Both the position numbers and the translations under genes were made by a program. From Leptothermofonsia sp049200465 (GTDB taxonomy: Bacteria; Cyanobacteriota; Cyanobacteriia; Leptolyngbyales; Leptolyngbyaceae), in contig NZ_CP120836.1 in NCBI RefSeq assembly GCF_049200465.1, positions 4,464,001-4,528,000 of the forward strand: a stretch of DNA of 64,000 bases, written 5' to 3'. Within the stretch, counting starts at the first letter, position 1. Every line of letters begins with the position of its first letter. Under the pieces are notes generated by a model. That model was given only the letters and a program-made list of their open reading frames with translations. It did no database searches and had not been told where the DNA came from. Below are positions 26,408 to 36,784 of the stretch, piece after piece.

Positions 26408-27466
26408 ATGAGCCACGCCTTCAGAGAACTGCTCCGCAAAGTGGGAAGCGGCATACATACCAATGAAAACTTAACCCGTGAGGAAGCCGCTGCTGCGACT
26501 CGGATGATGCTGCTTCAGGAGGCGACCCCCGCTCAGATTGGAGCTTTTATGATCGCCCATCGGATTCGACGACCAACGGGTGAAGAACTGGCGGGCATGC
26601 TGGATGCCTATGATGAACTGGGTCCAAAACTGCACCCCGTTTCTACCCCTTACCCGGTGATGATATTGGGAGTTCCCTATGATGGGCGATCGCGCACCGC
26701 TCCTGTCACACCCCTGATTGCCCTCATCCTGGCAACGGCTGGCTGTCCGGTGGTTTTGCATGGGGGCGATCGCATGCCCACCAAGGAGGGCGAACCCCTG
26801 GTCAATTTCTGGCGGGGACTGGGAGTGGACTGGACAAAGTTGCCCCTGGAACGAGTGCAGCAGGTACTGGAGCAAACGGGTATTGGTTTTGTCTACCTGC
26901 CTCTTCACTTTCCCCTGGCTTACGGGCTTGTCCCTTACCGAGAACAGATTGGCAAGCGTCCTCCCTTCGCCACAATGGAGTTGATGTGGTGTCCCTATGC
27001 CGGGGAAGCCCATGTCGTATCCGGCTTTGTCCATCCACCAACGGAGGGGATGTTCCAGGATGCCTTTGCCAGACGCAAAACTCCCCTTTTCACCACCGTG
27101 AAAGGGTTAGAAGGTAGCTGTGACCTTCCCCGCGAACGGACTGCCATTATTGGGTTAGGGCAATTCAACGCTGAATTTGAGCGCTTACATCTTCATCCCC
27201 GCGACTACGGCTTTGAAGGCAAAAACGTACCCTTCGACTCAACTTCTCAGGTTCTTGCAGCCATGCAGTCTGTCCTGCAAGGAGAACCTTCCGAATTAAT
27301 GAACTCGACCCTTTGGAGCAGTGGGTTTTATCTCTGGCGGTGTGGTATCTGTTCCTCCATTGAAGCTGGAATTGTCGAGGCAAGACGTCTGCTCACTGGT
27401 GGAGAGGTGATGCAGAAACTAAGGGCAGTTCAGGAAGCGATCGCGCCGTTGCATCTGGCGCATTGA
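26408..27466 (+). CDS. TrpD-like phosphoribosyltransferase family protein
   Basis: A member of the glycosyltransferase family 3 / anthranilate phosphoribosyltransferase-like group. The N-terminal helical domain (REEAAAATRMMLLQEATPAQIGAF) and the phosphate-binding-like VLHGGDRMPTK match the fold. It lacks several residues of true TrpD, so anthranilate may not be the substrate. Adjacent to ntcB in this window, as in other cyanobacteria (recalled). I start at the ATG at 26408; a frame open from 26375 overlaps ntcB and has no ribosome binding site. Confidence 0.75.
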   Translation: MSHAFRELLRKVGSGIHTNENLTREEAAAATRMMLLQEATPAQIGAFMIAHRIRRPTGEELAGMLDAYDELGPKLHPVSTPYPVMILGVPYDGRSRTAPVTPLIALILATAGCPVVLHGGDRMPTKEGEPLVNFWRGLGVDWTKLPLERVQQVLEQTGIGFVYLPLHFPLAYGLVPYREQIGKRPPFATMELMWCPYAGEAHVVSGFVHPPTEGMFQDAFARRKTPLFTTVKGLEGSCDLPRERTAIIGLGQFNAEFERLHLHPRDYGFEGKNVPFDSTSQVLAAMQSVLQGEPSELMNSTLWSSGFYLWRCGICSSIEAGIVEARRLLTGGEVMQKLRAVQEAIAPLHLAH

Positions 27467-27512
27467 TAAGGCAGGCGGTGCTACCCTGCGGTTAGGTCAA
27501 GGGTTTAATAGA

Positions 27513-27537
27513 CAAAAAAGAGCTGGTTACCAGCTCT
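27513..27537 (-). terminator. Rho-independent terminator of the small minus gene
   Basis: Read on the minus strand: AGAGCTGGTAACCAGCTCT followed by TTTTTT, a perfect stem and U-run. It lies 40 bases past the stop of the minus-strand small gene and also faces the end of the TrpD-like gene. Confidence 0.85.
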
Positions 27538-27576
27538 AATACTGATGTGGAAAAATTGTGAGGAGTAGATAGTCTC

Positions 27577-27777
27577 TTAAAGGGTCTGACGAGAAACCAG
27601 TTTTTCAAAGGTTGCCTGGGTTTGATGCAAAAGTTGCTCTCGGCTATCAACGGTTTTTGTGAGAGTAGGAACCAGATTACGAGCTTGCAAAGACATGTGA
27701 AGTTGGAGATGGGCAACGTATTCACTTAAATCTTCGCGGTAAGAAGAATCGAAATTTTGCCGTGAACGCGTATCCAA
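27577..27777 (-). CDS. Small hypothetical protein, TTG start
   Basis: 66 residues, no recognised family. Predicted helical, with a heptad-like C-terminus. Translation probably starts at TTG (27777-27775): AAGGAG lies seven bases upstream. A perfect terminator follows the stop at 27513-27537, which together make a compact monocistronic unit. Conservation has not been tested. Confidence 0.6.
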   Translation of the reverse strand: MDTRSRQNFDSSYREDLSEYVAHLQLHMSLQARNLVPTLTKTVDSREQLLHQTQATFEKLVSRQTL

Positions 27778-28011
27778 AAGTGTTCTCCTTTCCTAACTCT
27801 GCATTGTCAATCAACGTAACTGAAGGTATCACGCAGGGAGACACACTTCTGGCTTCGCAACGAAGTTTAACCAATAGGCAGCAGTACTGTTTAGAAATTT
27901 AAAGGTTTATAAATCACGATTTAGAATCCGGAAGTTGGCAGGAGGCAAGTGCTTCTGAAATGTTGCCTTGCAAGCATGGGCGAACTTGTGTTATGCTCAT
28001 ATGCCGTCCCT

Positions 28012-28085
<74 letters not shown>

Positions 28086-28293
28086 TCCTCTTAAACCCTC
28101 TTCGGCAATGGTTTTTGTAGTTTGAAGAGGTAATACTGGTGGAGCTGGATAGAGAGGTCGCCCGCCTGATACCCCCTCAACCAAGGGAGTAATGGTTAGC
28201 GAATATGCGGGCGTTCCGAAGTTCTCTGTGAGTTACAGGTGAACCTCTAAGCGCAACAGTGATTTAGGTACGTTGAAGGGAATCGGTTGAGAG

Positions 28294-28495
28294 ATGGTTG
28301 CAATTATCGCTGAGCACATTGAAATAACGCCGGGAGTGTGTGGAGGGAGACCCCGCATTGCAGGGCATCGGAATCACGGTGCAGGATGTGGCACTCTGGC
28401 ACGGGCGGATAGGATTGTCGCTGGATGAAATTGTGTCGCTTCATCCCAGCATTACTCTGGCAGATGTGTATGCAGCCTTGGCTTACTATCACGAT
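28294..28495 (+). pseudogene. DUF433 antitoxin-like gene, frameshifted and truncated
   Basis: DUF433 proteins are small putative antitoxins with a helix-turn-helix-like fold. From ATG 28294 the frame reads VCGGRPRIAG and, after removing one A from CGGAATC near 28371, ITVQDVALWHGR...LADVYAALAYYHD, the core of the family. It then ends abruptly at about 28495, where an antisense P-type ATPase fragment begins. No toxin partner is seen. Probably a recombination remnant. Confidence 0.7.
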
Positions 28496-29200
28496 CCGAT
28501 CGCCAGCGTAATTGTTACGATTGCCGGTAACCCTTCTGGTACAGCACTCACCGCCAGAGCAATTGCACTTTTGAAGGTTTCCACAAAAGAGTATTCCGGA
28601 CGGGCGGTACCGACGGCAAATGCCAGGGTTGCCATGCCTAAAACAAATAAGTATAGAGCAGTGTGCGACTTCTCCACGGGTAACGATTCTCCCGTCAATG
28701 CCGATTTGTCCAGTTGCAGGTCGAACGCCTCTACCAGGCGCACATCGGCTGGAACGCGATCGCCTGCTGCCAGTAGGAGCAAATCGCCAGGAACCAGCTC
28801 ACTTGAAGGAATCCGCACCTTCTCATCATCCCCAATTACCGTGGCTTCTGTAGTGACAACCTCTGTGAGGGCCGCGATCGCATTTTCGGCTCTGGCTTCT
28901 TGAATGTAGCCAATCAATGCATTGCTAACCGCAACGGCAAAAATCACACCTACATCTACCACTTCTTTGAACAGTGCTGTCACCACTGCTGCGACTAGCA
29001 GAATATATTGAACAGGTTAATTAAACTGCTGAAGAAATCGTCGCCAGTTGCTTTCTTTTTCTCGATTTCATTTGCACCGTAACGCTGCTGTCGCCTGGTT
29101 GCCTCATGGGGTGTGAGTCCAAGTTCAGTATCACTTCCTAGCAGTTGAGCAACTTTGGATTCGGGAAGGGAATGCCAGAGTTGGTCTGATAAAATACGAG
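28490..29200 (-). pseudogene. Remnant of cation-transporting P-type ATPase
   Basis: The minus strand encodes the N-terminal part of a Ca/cation P-type ATPase: GLTPHEATRRQQRYGANEI, the A-domain with TGES in SALTGESLPVEK, and the M4 motif PEGLPAIVT. It stops before the phosphorylation motif DKTGT, so most of the enzyme is absent. It also has an in-frame stop (AAT TAA CCT for N-Q-P near 29015) and a frameshift near 29050. Its 3' end joins a truncated DUF433 gene. Confidence 0.8.
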
Positions 29201-29437
29201 ACTTACTCCAAAAGGTCTGAACGCTACACGGTGATTTCGTCAGAACTGAACGGTCAGTTTGACAGGGTGATTTAAGATAATGCCTTCCAGTGTAGCGAAT
29301 ACGGATCGGGGAGCTTTGTCAAAAGCCCTAAATGCACAGGGCAAACCCATACTCTCAATAACGCACGGTTTTTCCCATCAATCAATGTTCATGTTCAACA
29401 AAGCTGCATATGTTGTCAGGGCTGAGAGGGATGATGA

Positions 29438-29552
29438 TATAGCGATAGTCATTGTGGTTAAGACGGGGTGCAGAGGTGGAATCCCTGGCTGGGGGCAAAG
29501 TCCCCACTCCCTCTCTAATTCCAATGTTCTAACGCACCCGCGTAGAGCTATA
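29438..29552. repeat. Interspersed MITE-like repeat, family A, copy 6
   Basis: 115 bp from tatagcg to agctata, lying 30 bases upstream of the CHAT gene start, so it may overlap its promoter. Confidence 0.8.
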
Positions 29553-29584
29553 TTAACCAATTAATCTGCAATGGTAGGAAAGCG

Positions 29585-31729
29585 ATGATGCGTTCCCAGA
29601 TTCAGTTCCTCAGCCTTACGACAGCGACTCTGTTGCTCACCTTCTTCCCCCTTCCTCTCCCTCTCCCCCACCCCCCCGCCCCGGCTCAGGCACAGACGAT
29701 TGATGCCCGCAAAACCGAGGCAGATCGCTTGTTGCGACGGGGCATTGAACTATTTCAAATCAGCCAGGTTGAAGCTGCTTTAGAGTCCTGGCAACAAGCC
29801 CTCCAAATTTATCGGGCAATCCAAGACCGACGGGGGGAAGGAGCATCCCTGGGCAATTTGGGCATTGCTTACCACGCGCTGGGCAACTATAGCAAAGCGA
29901 TCGAGTATCACCAACAAAGTTTAGCGATTAATCGGGCAATCCAAGACCGACGGGGGGAAGGAGCATCCCTGGGCAATTTGGGCAATGCTTACCACGCGCT
30001 GGGCAACTATAGCAAAGCGATTGAGTATCAGGAACAAAGTTTAGCAATTAAGCGGGCAATCCAAGACCGACAGGGGGAAGGAGCATCCCTGGGCAATTTG
30101 GGCAATGCTTACCACGCGCTGGGCAACTATGGCAAAGCGATCGAGTATCACCAACAAAGTTTAGCGATTAATCGGGCAATCCAAGACCGACGGGGAGAGG
30201 GAGGAATCCAAAATAATTTAGGTTTAGTAGGTTTTTAGGTTTAGTAGGTTTAGCTTTCTTTCGGTCTGGTAATTTGACGGCAGCGGCGAAGGTGCTCCTG
30301 GATGGGATTGTTACCCAGGAATTGCTGCGGCAAACGGGAGCAGGCAATGATGCCAACAAAGTTTCCATTTTTGAGGAACAAGCTCGTACCTATCGCACTT
30401 TGCAGCAAGTGTTTGTCGCTCAAAATCAACCCAATGCTGCTCTGGAAATTGCCGAACGGGGACGGGCGCGGGCGTTTGTGGAGTTGTTGGCGCAGCGGTT
30501 GGGGAGCCAGGAGCCAGGAGCCAGGAGTCAAGCCCCCTACGATCGCCCAATTGCAGCAAATTGCCAAAGCCCAAAATGCTTCCCTGGTACAATACTCCAT
30601 CATTTACGATGACTTTACACTTCAGGGTAAACAGGAAGCTCGCCAGTCTGAACTCTACATCTGGGTGATCGAACCCGATGGAACTATCACCTTCCGCAAA
30701 ACGGACCTCAAACCCCTGTGGCAGCAGCAAAATATTTCCCTGGCAGATCTGGTGGTGCAAAGTCGGGAGACGATGGGTGCCAGAGGTAGGGCTGAGGTGG
30801 TGGTTTCCCCTGACACCAGAACGGCGGCAACAACTGCAAGCCCAACAGACCCGCAACCTGAAACAATTACACCAATTATTGATTGAGCCGATTGCCGATC
30901 GCCTGCCCCAGGACCCAAATCAACGAGTCATCTTGATTCCACAATATGAATTGTTCCTGGTGCCGTTTCCGGCATTGCTCGATGCCAGCAACACACCCTT
31001 GATTGAAAACCACACCATTCTGACGGCCCCTTCGATTCAGGTTTTGGAATTGACTCGTCAGCGGAGGAGGGGAATGGAGAAGGGGGAGAGGGGAGGGGGG
31101 AAAGCACTGGTGGTTGGCAATCCGACGATGCCAAAGGTCGTCACGCGGATTGGCGATCAACCCGTACAACTGGCTGACCTGCCAGGGGCAAAACGGGAAG
31201 CGATGGCAATTGCCACGCTGCTCAACACCCAAGCGATTACCGGGGCACAGGCAACCAAAGCCGCGATCGCCCAGCAAATGCCGAATGCTCGCATGATCCA
31301 TCTGGCGACTCACGGATTACTGGATGACACCAAAGGATTAGGTGTACCAGGTGCGATCGCCCTCGCTCCTGCGGGGAACGGTCAACTCAACGATGGCTTA
31401 CTTACCGCCGACGAAATTCTGGACATGAAACTGAATGCCGAACTGGTGGTCCTGAGCGCCTGCGATACGGGACGGGGGGAGAATTACCGGCGACGGCGTG
31501 ATTGGACTGTCGCGATCGCTGATCACCGCAGGCGTTCCCAGTATCGTCGTGTCCCTCTGGAAAGTCCCCGATGACTCTACGGCCTTGCTCATGACTGAGT
31601 TTTACAAAAAACTTGCAGAAATCTCCTGACAAAGCACAGGCACTGCGCCAGGCCATGCTGACCGCCAGAGCTAAATATGCCGACCCACTCCATTGGGCTG
31701 CATTTACATTAATGGGTGAAGCCGAGTAG
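29585..31729 (+). pseudogene. TPR-CHAT protein, multiply frameshifted
   Basis: The gene began as a secreted TPR protein with a C-terminal CHAT (caspase HetF-associated with TPRs) protease-like domain. Signal peptide, then TPRs encoded by three near-identical 120-bp units (29811-30170). The CHAT half includes HLATHGLLDD (catalytic His) and LSACDTGRGE (catalytic Cys). Breaks: a small tandem insertion near 30210-30250 introduces a stop; a gagccagga repeat lies at ~30505-30530; single-base additions at CCCC 30807-30810, A2 near 31492 and A6 near 31605 shift the frame. The metacaspase gene starts 15 bases after. Confidence 0.75.
29811..30170 (+). repeat. Three 120-bp TPR-coding direct repeats
   Basis: Three complete units (29811, 29931, 30051) plus a partial fourth start with atcgggcaat or aagcgggcaat and differ by only a few bases. 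Each codes for 40 residues, one TPR-like unit of the GNLGxAYxALGxYxKAIE type. The near identity suggests recent expansion or gene conversion. Confidence 0.9.
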
Positions 31730-31744
31730 CAAGGTAATTGCACC

Positions 31745-33938
31745 ATGTCCCCAATAAAACGCCGTCACTTTCTCCAATTTGCCGGATCAACCCTGGCAGC
31801 GCTGGGAGCCAATCAGTTGACCTTTCTGCATCAGGCAGACCGTTACGGTCAAGTCCTGGCCCAAGGGAGCCCTGGTAGAAAGCTAGCTCTCCTGGTAGGG
31901 ATTAACAACTATCCTGCCCCCATCCGAACCCTACAGGGCTGTCTCACCGATGTGGAATTGCAACGGGAACTGTTGGTATATCGCTATGGCTTCAATCCGA
32001 GTGACATTTTATTTAATTGTGAGTGACAGTGCATCTCTCAAACCCACCCGTCAAACCATTCTGGATGCATTTCAACAGCATTTAATTCAACAGGCAAAAC
32101 CGGGTGATGTAGTGGTGTTTCACTTTTCAGGACACGGCTCTTTAGTACTCGATCCAAACCCTATCCCAGGTTTTGTAAAAGAGGGGAAGGGGGTGAATGG
32201 GACAATGGTTCCCCGCGATCGCGCCACCGCCAATCCCGACCAGGTGCAGGACATCATGGGACGCAGCCTGTTTCTGCTGATGTCTGCCTTGCAAACAGAA
32301 AATGTCACGGTAGTCCTGGACAGTTGCCACTCCGGCGGGGGGACCCGGGGTAATCTTGAGTTTCGAGCAACCTCTTCCCGTTACGGCGGAAATGATCCAG
32401 CCAATCCCAGTCCGGTAGAGCTGGAGTTTCAAAAACGTTGGATGGCCAACCTCAAGCTATCTGAGCAGGAATTTAACCAGCAGCGGATTCAAATTGCTAA
32501 AGGAGTGGCGATCGGCTCTGCTCAGTATGACCAGCTAGCTGCGGATGCTCCCTTCGATGGGTTTTATGCAGGCGCTTTCACCTATCTGCTGACTCGTTAT
32601 CTCTGGCAGCAAACCCGCAACGAGGGAGTCGGGACGGTGTTTGTCAACCTGACGCGCAGTATAAAAGATGTGGCAAATATGTCTGGTGTGGTTCAGGACC
32701 CTATTTATGCAGTCAACCCAGAGAGTAACGGACAGAAACCTGTTTACTTTCTGGCTCCTGCCACACCCCCTGCTGAGGCGGTTGTGCGACGAGTGGATGG
32801 CAACCAGATCGAGTTCTGGTTAGGCGGGGTGTCTTCCTACAGTTTGGAAGCTGGGGATGAGGACAGTATCTTTGCCCTGATGGATGCCTCTGGCCAGGAA
32901 CTGGGAGAGGTGAAACAGACCTCGCGGCAGGGGTTAGTAGGCTATGGCAAGCTGCAAAGAGGGCAGATCAGTATTGTGAAACCCGGCATTTTAATGCGGG
33001 AAAAGGTCCGGGGTGTGCCAGCGGATGTGAAATTACAAATGGGATTGGATGCATCCCTGGGGCCGGAGCGATCGCACGCTACCACGGTACTGCGATCGGT
33101 GGGCAGGATTGAGATTGTGCCAGTTGGTCAGGGGGCTAAGATTGACTACTTGCTGGGTCGGATGACGCCAGAGTATCTGAAGCAGGCAAATCAACAAAAA
33201 CTGACCGACCTTCCTGTATCAGGCAGCATTGGTTTGTTTACAGCTGGGCTAATTCCGATTACTGCAACCTTCTCTAAAACACCTGGAGAATCGATTTCAG
33301 ACACGGTTGAGCGGTTACGCCCCCGGTTCAAATCACTGCTGGCTGGCAAGATATTGCAACTGGCAATTGGTGGGGAGCAAGGGAAAAATCGCTTAAACGT
33401 GACGACATCCGTTGTTCCCCGCCAGGGAGGACGGGGCACGGCGAAAAATGTTTACCAGTTCAAAGCCGGAACCGACTTTCAGGTGAAAGTTCGCAACAAT
33501 GAAACGCGCAATCTCTACATTGCTGTGCTGGTGATTGGCAGCAGTGGCAATTTGACGGTGCTCTATCCCTATTGGGATGCGCCTGAGGATGCGGCACTGG
33601 TGCCAACCGGGCAGGAACTGCTCACACCGAAAGAGGGGGATGGATACAACTTCACCTTGAGGGGAGCCGGATTTATTGAGGTGTTGACCATTGCCAGTAC
33701 AAAACCGTTACGGAACACATTGAAAGCGATTCAAATGATCGCGGGCGATCGCGGCATCGGTTCCAGAACAGCACTTACCTTAAGCCGTGGAGATGATTCA
33801 CTGGATGTGGTGGGTGCGCTACTGAGTGATATTGACCGCAACAGCCGAAGTGCCGATTTCCCAGTATCAGGTGGTAAACAGATGGTAGATACCACTCAGT
33901 TAGCTGCCATTTCTAATGTGGTTGAAGTAGTGAAGTAA
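31745..33938 (+). CDS. Metacaspase-like C14 protease, one frameshift
   Basis: A cyanobacterial metacaspase-type protein. Residues 1-30 resemble a twin-arginine signal (RRHFLQFAGSTLA). After the frameshift, the caspase fold continues with His in HFSGHGS and Cys in LDSCHSGGGTRG; both catalytic residues are intact. A C-terminal domain with LYIAVLVIGSSGNLTVLYP resembles DUF4384. The first frame stops at 32024; deleting a T from the ATTTTATTT run near 32008 yields SDILLIVSDSASLKPTR and joins the halves. It follows the TPR-CHAT gene and may share a transcript. Confidence 0.75.
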
Positions 33939-33959
33939 TCATGAAACATTTATAGCTCT

Positions 33960-34068
33960 AGGCGGGTGCCAGTCCGGCCTGTACTACACCTACAAAGGTC
34001 AGCGCATTTCCCTCACGCTACGACAGGAGGCGATCGCGGTTGCCTTCAAACCTGTTTCTACTCGCGAT
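33960..34068 (+). pseudogene. Possible subtilisin-like gene fragment
   Basis: One frame reads LYYTYKGQRISLTLRQEAIA followed by VAFKPVSTR, which resembles the N-terminal prodomain of some cyanobacterial S8 proteases as I recall them. There is no start, and a family A repeat cuts it at 34071. A half-repeat precedes it at 33953. Weak assignment. Confidence 0.3.
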
Positions 34069-34070
34069 GA

Positions 34071-34188
34071 TATAGCTCTATGCGGGTGCGTTAGGACATT
34101 GGAATTAATTAGAGAGGGAGTGGGGGCTTTGCCCCCAGCCAGGGGTTCTACCCCTGTACCCCGTCCTAACCATAATGACTACCCTATA
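34071..34188. repeat. Interspersed MITE-like repeat, family A, copy 7
   Basis: 118 bp, tatagctctatgcgggtgcg...accctata, with the internal hairpin of gggggctttgcccccagcc. A related half-end (tatagctctaggcgggtgc) lies at 33952-33970. Confidence 0.8.
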
Positions 34189-34353
34189 CCCAACCGCTTT
34201 ACTTGCGACTTCAGCAAAGCCTGAATAATCCCAACACCCGCTCACCTTTACCATAAGTACAGATCAGCCCCCTCGCCATGCCTTCACCGTTTCCGGGCAT
34301 GAAAAGGGGCGGCGTGACTTGCCCAATGTTGGAGTTTCTTCTGGTGAGCCCTC

Positions 34354-34911
34354 ATGAGTTCTTCCAATCGCCGATTTTTCATCGCTCTATTGCCTCCTCA
34401 AGAGGTTCAGAATTATGCCAATGAAATCAAGCAAATTTTTGCTGATCGCTATGGGAGTCGGGCTGCGCTGAAGTCTCCACCGCATGTGACCTTGCAGCCG
34501 CCGTTTGATTGGTTATCTGAAGATCTGCCAACGCTAATACAACGATTGAGTGAGTTTGCCAGTCAACAGGCACCTGTACCTGTGGAGCTTTCAGGGTTTG
34601 GAGCATTTGTGCCTCGCGTTATTTACATCAATGTAGTGAAAACACCAGAATTGCTGGATTTGCAGGCAAAGCTGATGGCTTACATGGAAACGACATTGGG
34701 AATCGTTGATCCGGTATCGAAGACGCGATCGTTTGCTCCCCACATGACGGTCGGTTACCGCGATCTGACGAAGCAAAATTTTCGAGCTGCCTGGGCAGAG
34801 TTTCAAGCTCAACCTCTACGGTTTAATTTCCAGGTTTTGAATCTCACACTGCTAATTCACGATGGAAAGCGATGGATTATCTATAAAGAGTTTCCGCTAA
34901 TGGGAGGGTAG
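34354..34911 (+). CDS. 2'-5' RNA ligase-like 2H phosphoesterase
   Basis: A 185-residue member of the 2H phosphoesterase superfamily (ThpR/LigT-like), probably acting on cyclic phosphate ends of RNA or nucleotides. Two HxT/S motifs mark the active site: HVTLQPPF near residue 48 and HMTVGYRDL near 130. Starts at ATG 34354. The substrate is unknown. Confidence 0.8.
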   Translation: MSSSNRRFFIALLPPQEVQNYANEIKQIFADRYGSRAALKSPPHVTLQPPFDWLSEDLPTLIQRLSEFASQQAPVPVELSGFGAFVPRVIYINVVKTPELLDLQAKLMAYMETTLGIVDPVSKTRSFAPHMTVGYRDLTKQNFRAAWAEFQAQPLRFNFQVLNLTLLIHDGKRWIIYKEFPLMGG

Positions 34912-34915
34912 GGGG

Positions 34916-34976
34916 GATGGGGGCATTATTGAAAAGCAGTATGAATCGAAACGAAGTTTCGAGCATACAGCACTTA
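34916..34976. repeat. Truncated family C repeat, copy 3
   Basis: Keeps gaaaagcagtatgaatcg and the CGAAACGAAGTTTCG core but ends in cagcacttagg, without the far arm. It fills the gap between the ligase gene and lipA. Confidence 0.65.
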
Positions 34977-34986
34977 GGAATGAGGA

Positions 34987-35925
34987 TTACCCATTTTCCC
35001 CGGCATGGTAGGAACTCCGCACCAGGGGACCCGATCGCACATGGGAAAAGCCCATCTCGCGGGCGATCGTTCCCAGACGGTCAAACTCTTCGGGTGTCCA
35101 GTACTTCTGGACGGGCAGATGCTCCAGCGAAGGGCGCAGGTATTGTCCCAAAGTGAGGCGATCGCACCCCACTTTGCGCAAATCCACCAGCGCCTCAATG
35201 ACTTCTGCCTCGGTTTCCCCGTGGCCCAGCATTAAGCCCGATTTGGTCGGAATCGCAGGGTTGAGTTCTTTGACGACTTCGAGTACCCGCAGCGATCGCT
35301 CATACTTTGCCCCCCGCCGCACCGGGCCCTGTAACCGCCGTACTGTCTCAATATTGTGGTTATAGCAGGCAGGCTGCATGGCAACAACGGTTGCAATCCG
35401 CTGCCGTTGAAGGTCATCAGCCGAGCGATCGCTATCCCGCCCGCCCCAAAAGTCGGGAGTCAACACTTCAACCTGGGTGCCGGGGTTGACAGTGCGGATT
35501 TGGGCGATCGTCCGGGCAAACCAGCCCGCGCCTCCATCGGGCAAGTCATCCCGTGCCACAGAAGTCAACACCACATAGCGCAACCCCAACAACTTTACCG
35601 ACTCTGCGATTTTCTCAGGCTCTGCCGGGTCAAGGGGCATGGGAGCGTGACCCTTATCCACCTGGCAAAAGGCACAGGCACGGGTGCAGGTTGGACCCAT
35701 TAACAAGAACGTTGCCATTCCCTGGGCATAACACTCTCCTCGATTTGGGCACCGTCCTTCCTCACAGATCGTATGAATCTGGCGTTGTTTGATGATGCGT
35801 TGCACCGTGGAAATCTCACTGGCTTTACCAACTGGGCGCCGCAGCCACTCAGGCATGGTTTCAATTTCTGCGCGGCGGCGGGAGGTATTTGAAGAAATTG
35901 CAGCAGGATTCGTTGCAGCAGACAT
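34987..35925 (-). CDS. lipA: Lipoyl synthase
   Basis: LipA is a radical SAM enzyme that inserts two sulfurs into octanoyl-protein to make lipoyl groups. It has the auxiliary cluster motif CEEGRCPNRGEC near residue 54, and the radical SAM motif CTRACAFC near residue 79. 312 residues, complete, ending SSYHAGENG. Cyanobacteria often carry two lipA copies, so it may not be the only one. Confidence 0.93.
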   Translation of the reverse strand: MSAATNPAAISSNTSRRRAEIETMPEWLRRPVGKASEISTVQRIIKQRQIHTICEEGRCPNRGECYAQGMATFLLMGPTCTRACAFCQVDKGHAPMPLDPAEPEKIAESVKLLGLRYVVLTSVARDDLPDGGAGWFARTIAQIRTVNPGTQVEVLTPDFWGGRDSDRSADDLQRQRIATVVAMQPACYNHNIETVRRLQGPVRRGAKYERSLRVLEVVKELNPAIPTKSGLMLGHGETEAEVIEALVDLRKVGCDRLTLGQYLRPSLEHLPVQKYWTPEEFDRLGTIAREMGFSHVRSGPLVRSSYHAGENG

Positions 35926-36192
35926 AGGGTTGGGAATAATAGCCGTTGAAAAGGGATCTCAGTCAGGAATTGTTGATGCACAAGGCGATCAGAATGGCAT
36001 ACTGGCAAAAGCAGAGAGTCCACGTTTCCAGTTGGATTCTTTCAAATTCTAAAGGATTGAAATTGACTCAGCGCTATGGCTGGCTTTAGAGCGATCGCTC
36101 CAGGGTCTGATGAGAATCATTCTGTGCTGTAGAGGCTAAACTAGTTGATGCCGTGACACGTTTTTTGCAGTCCTAACCAGAGGAGTTCAGTT

Positions 36193-36732
36193 GTGGCAAG
36201 TCACAAAATCCTGGTCATTGATGACAGCAACGTCATCCGGAATATGGTGCGCGATATGTTACCCAAAGGTAACTTTGAAGTCCTGGAAGCAAAGGATGGT
36301 ATTCAGGGATTAAACCTGATTCGCCAGGAGCGCCCCAACCTGATTATGCTCGACTTTTTGCTGCCCCGGATGAGCGGCTGGGAGGTGTATCAGCAAATCC
36401 AGGCCAGTCAAGAACTCCAAACCATTCCCCTGGTGCTGATGTCCGGTCGGAAGGAAGAAGTCACCGAAAAGCTTCAGGAACCATTTGAGTTTTTTGAATT
36501 TGTCCAGAAGCCATTTGATCAGAAGGAATTGATTGATGCCATCAAGGCGGCGATGGCAAAAGCCAAGCGGCGTCCGGTTTCTGTGGCAACGACTGCCTCT
36601 GCTAATGGTGCTGCCCCAGCGGGAGACATTCAGGCTTTGAATGAGAAAATCGCCAGGATGCAAGCTGAAATTGATGGTTTGAAGAAGCAGATGGCTCAAA
36701 TCCTGGCATTCATTAAGCAGAAGTTGAGATAA
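36193..36732 (+). CDS. CheY-like response regulator with helical tail
   Basis: Receiver domain of residues ~5-125: acidic pair IDDSN, phosphoacceptor Asp in LIMLDFLLPRMSG, Lys in FVQKPFDQ. After it an Ala-rich linker and a ~35-residue coiled coil (EKIARMQAEIDGLKKQMAQIL) suggest oligomerisation. No DNA-binding domain. Start is GTG at 36193 with AGGAG eight bases upstream. No kinase gene is adjacent. The far-red regulators are unrelated to it by position. Confidence 0.8.
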   Translation: MASHKILVIDDSNVIRNMVRDMLPKGNFEVLEAKDGIQGLNLIRQERPNLIMLDFLLPRMSGWEVYQQIQASQELQTIPLVLMSGRKEEVTEKLQEPFEFFEFVQKPFDQKELIDAIKAAMAKAKRRPVSVATTASANGAAPAGDIQALNEKIARMQAEIDGLKKQMAQILAFIKQKLR

Positions 36733-36784
36733 GAAGAGGGAATGGGAGCGTTTTGAGTTCAAGGGGAAAGGGAGAAACCGGGAT

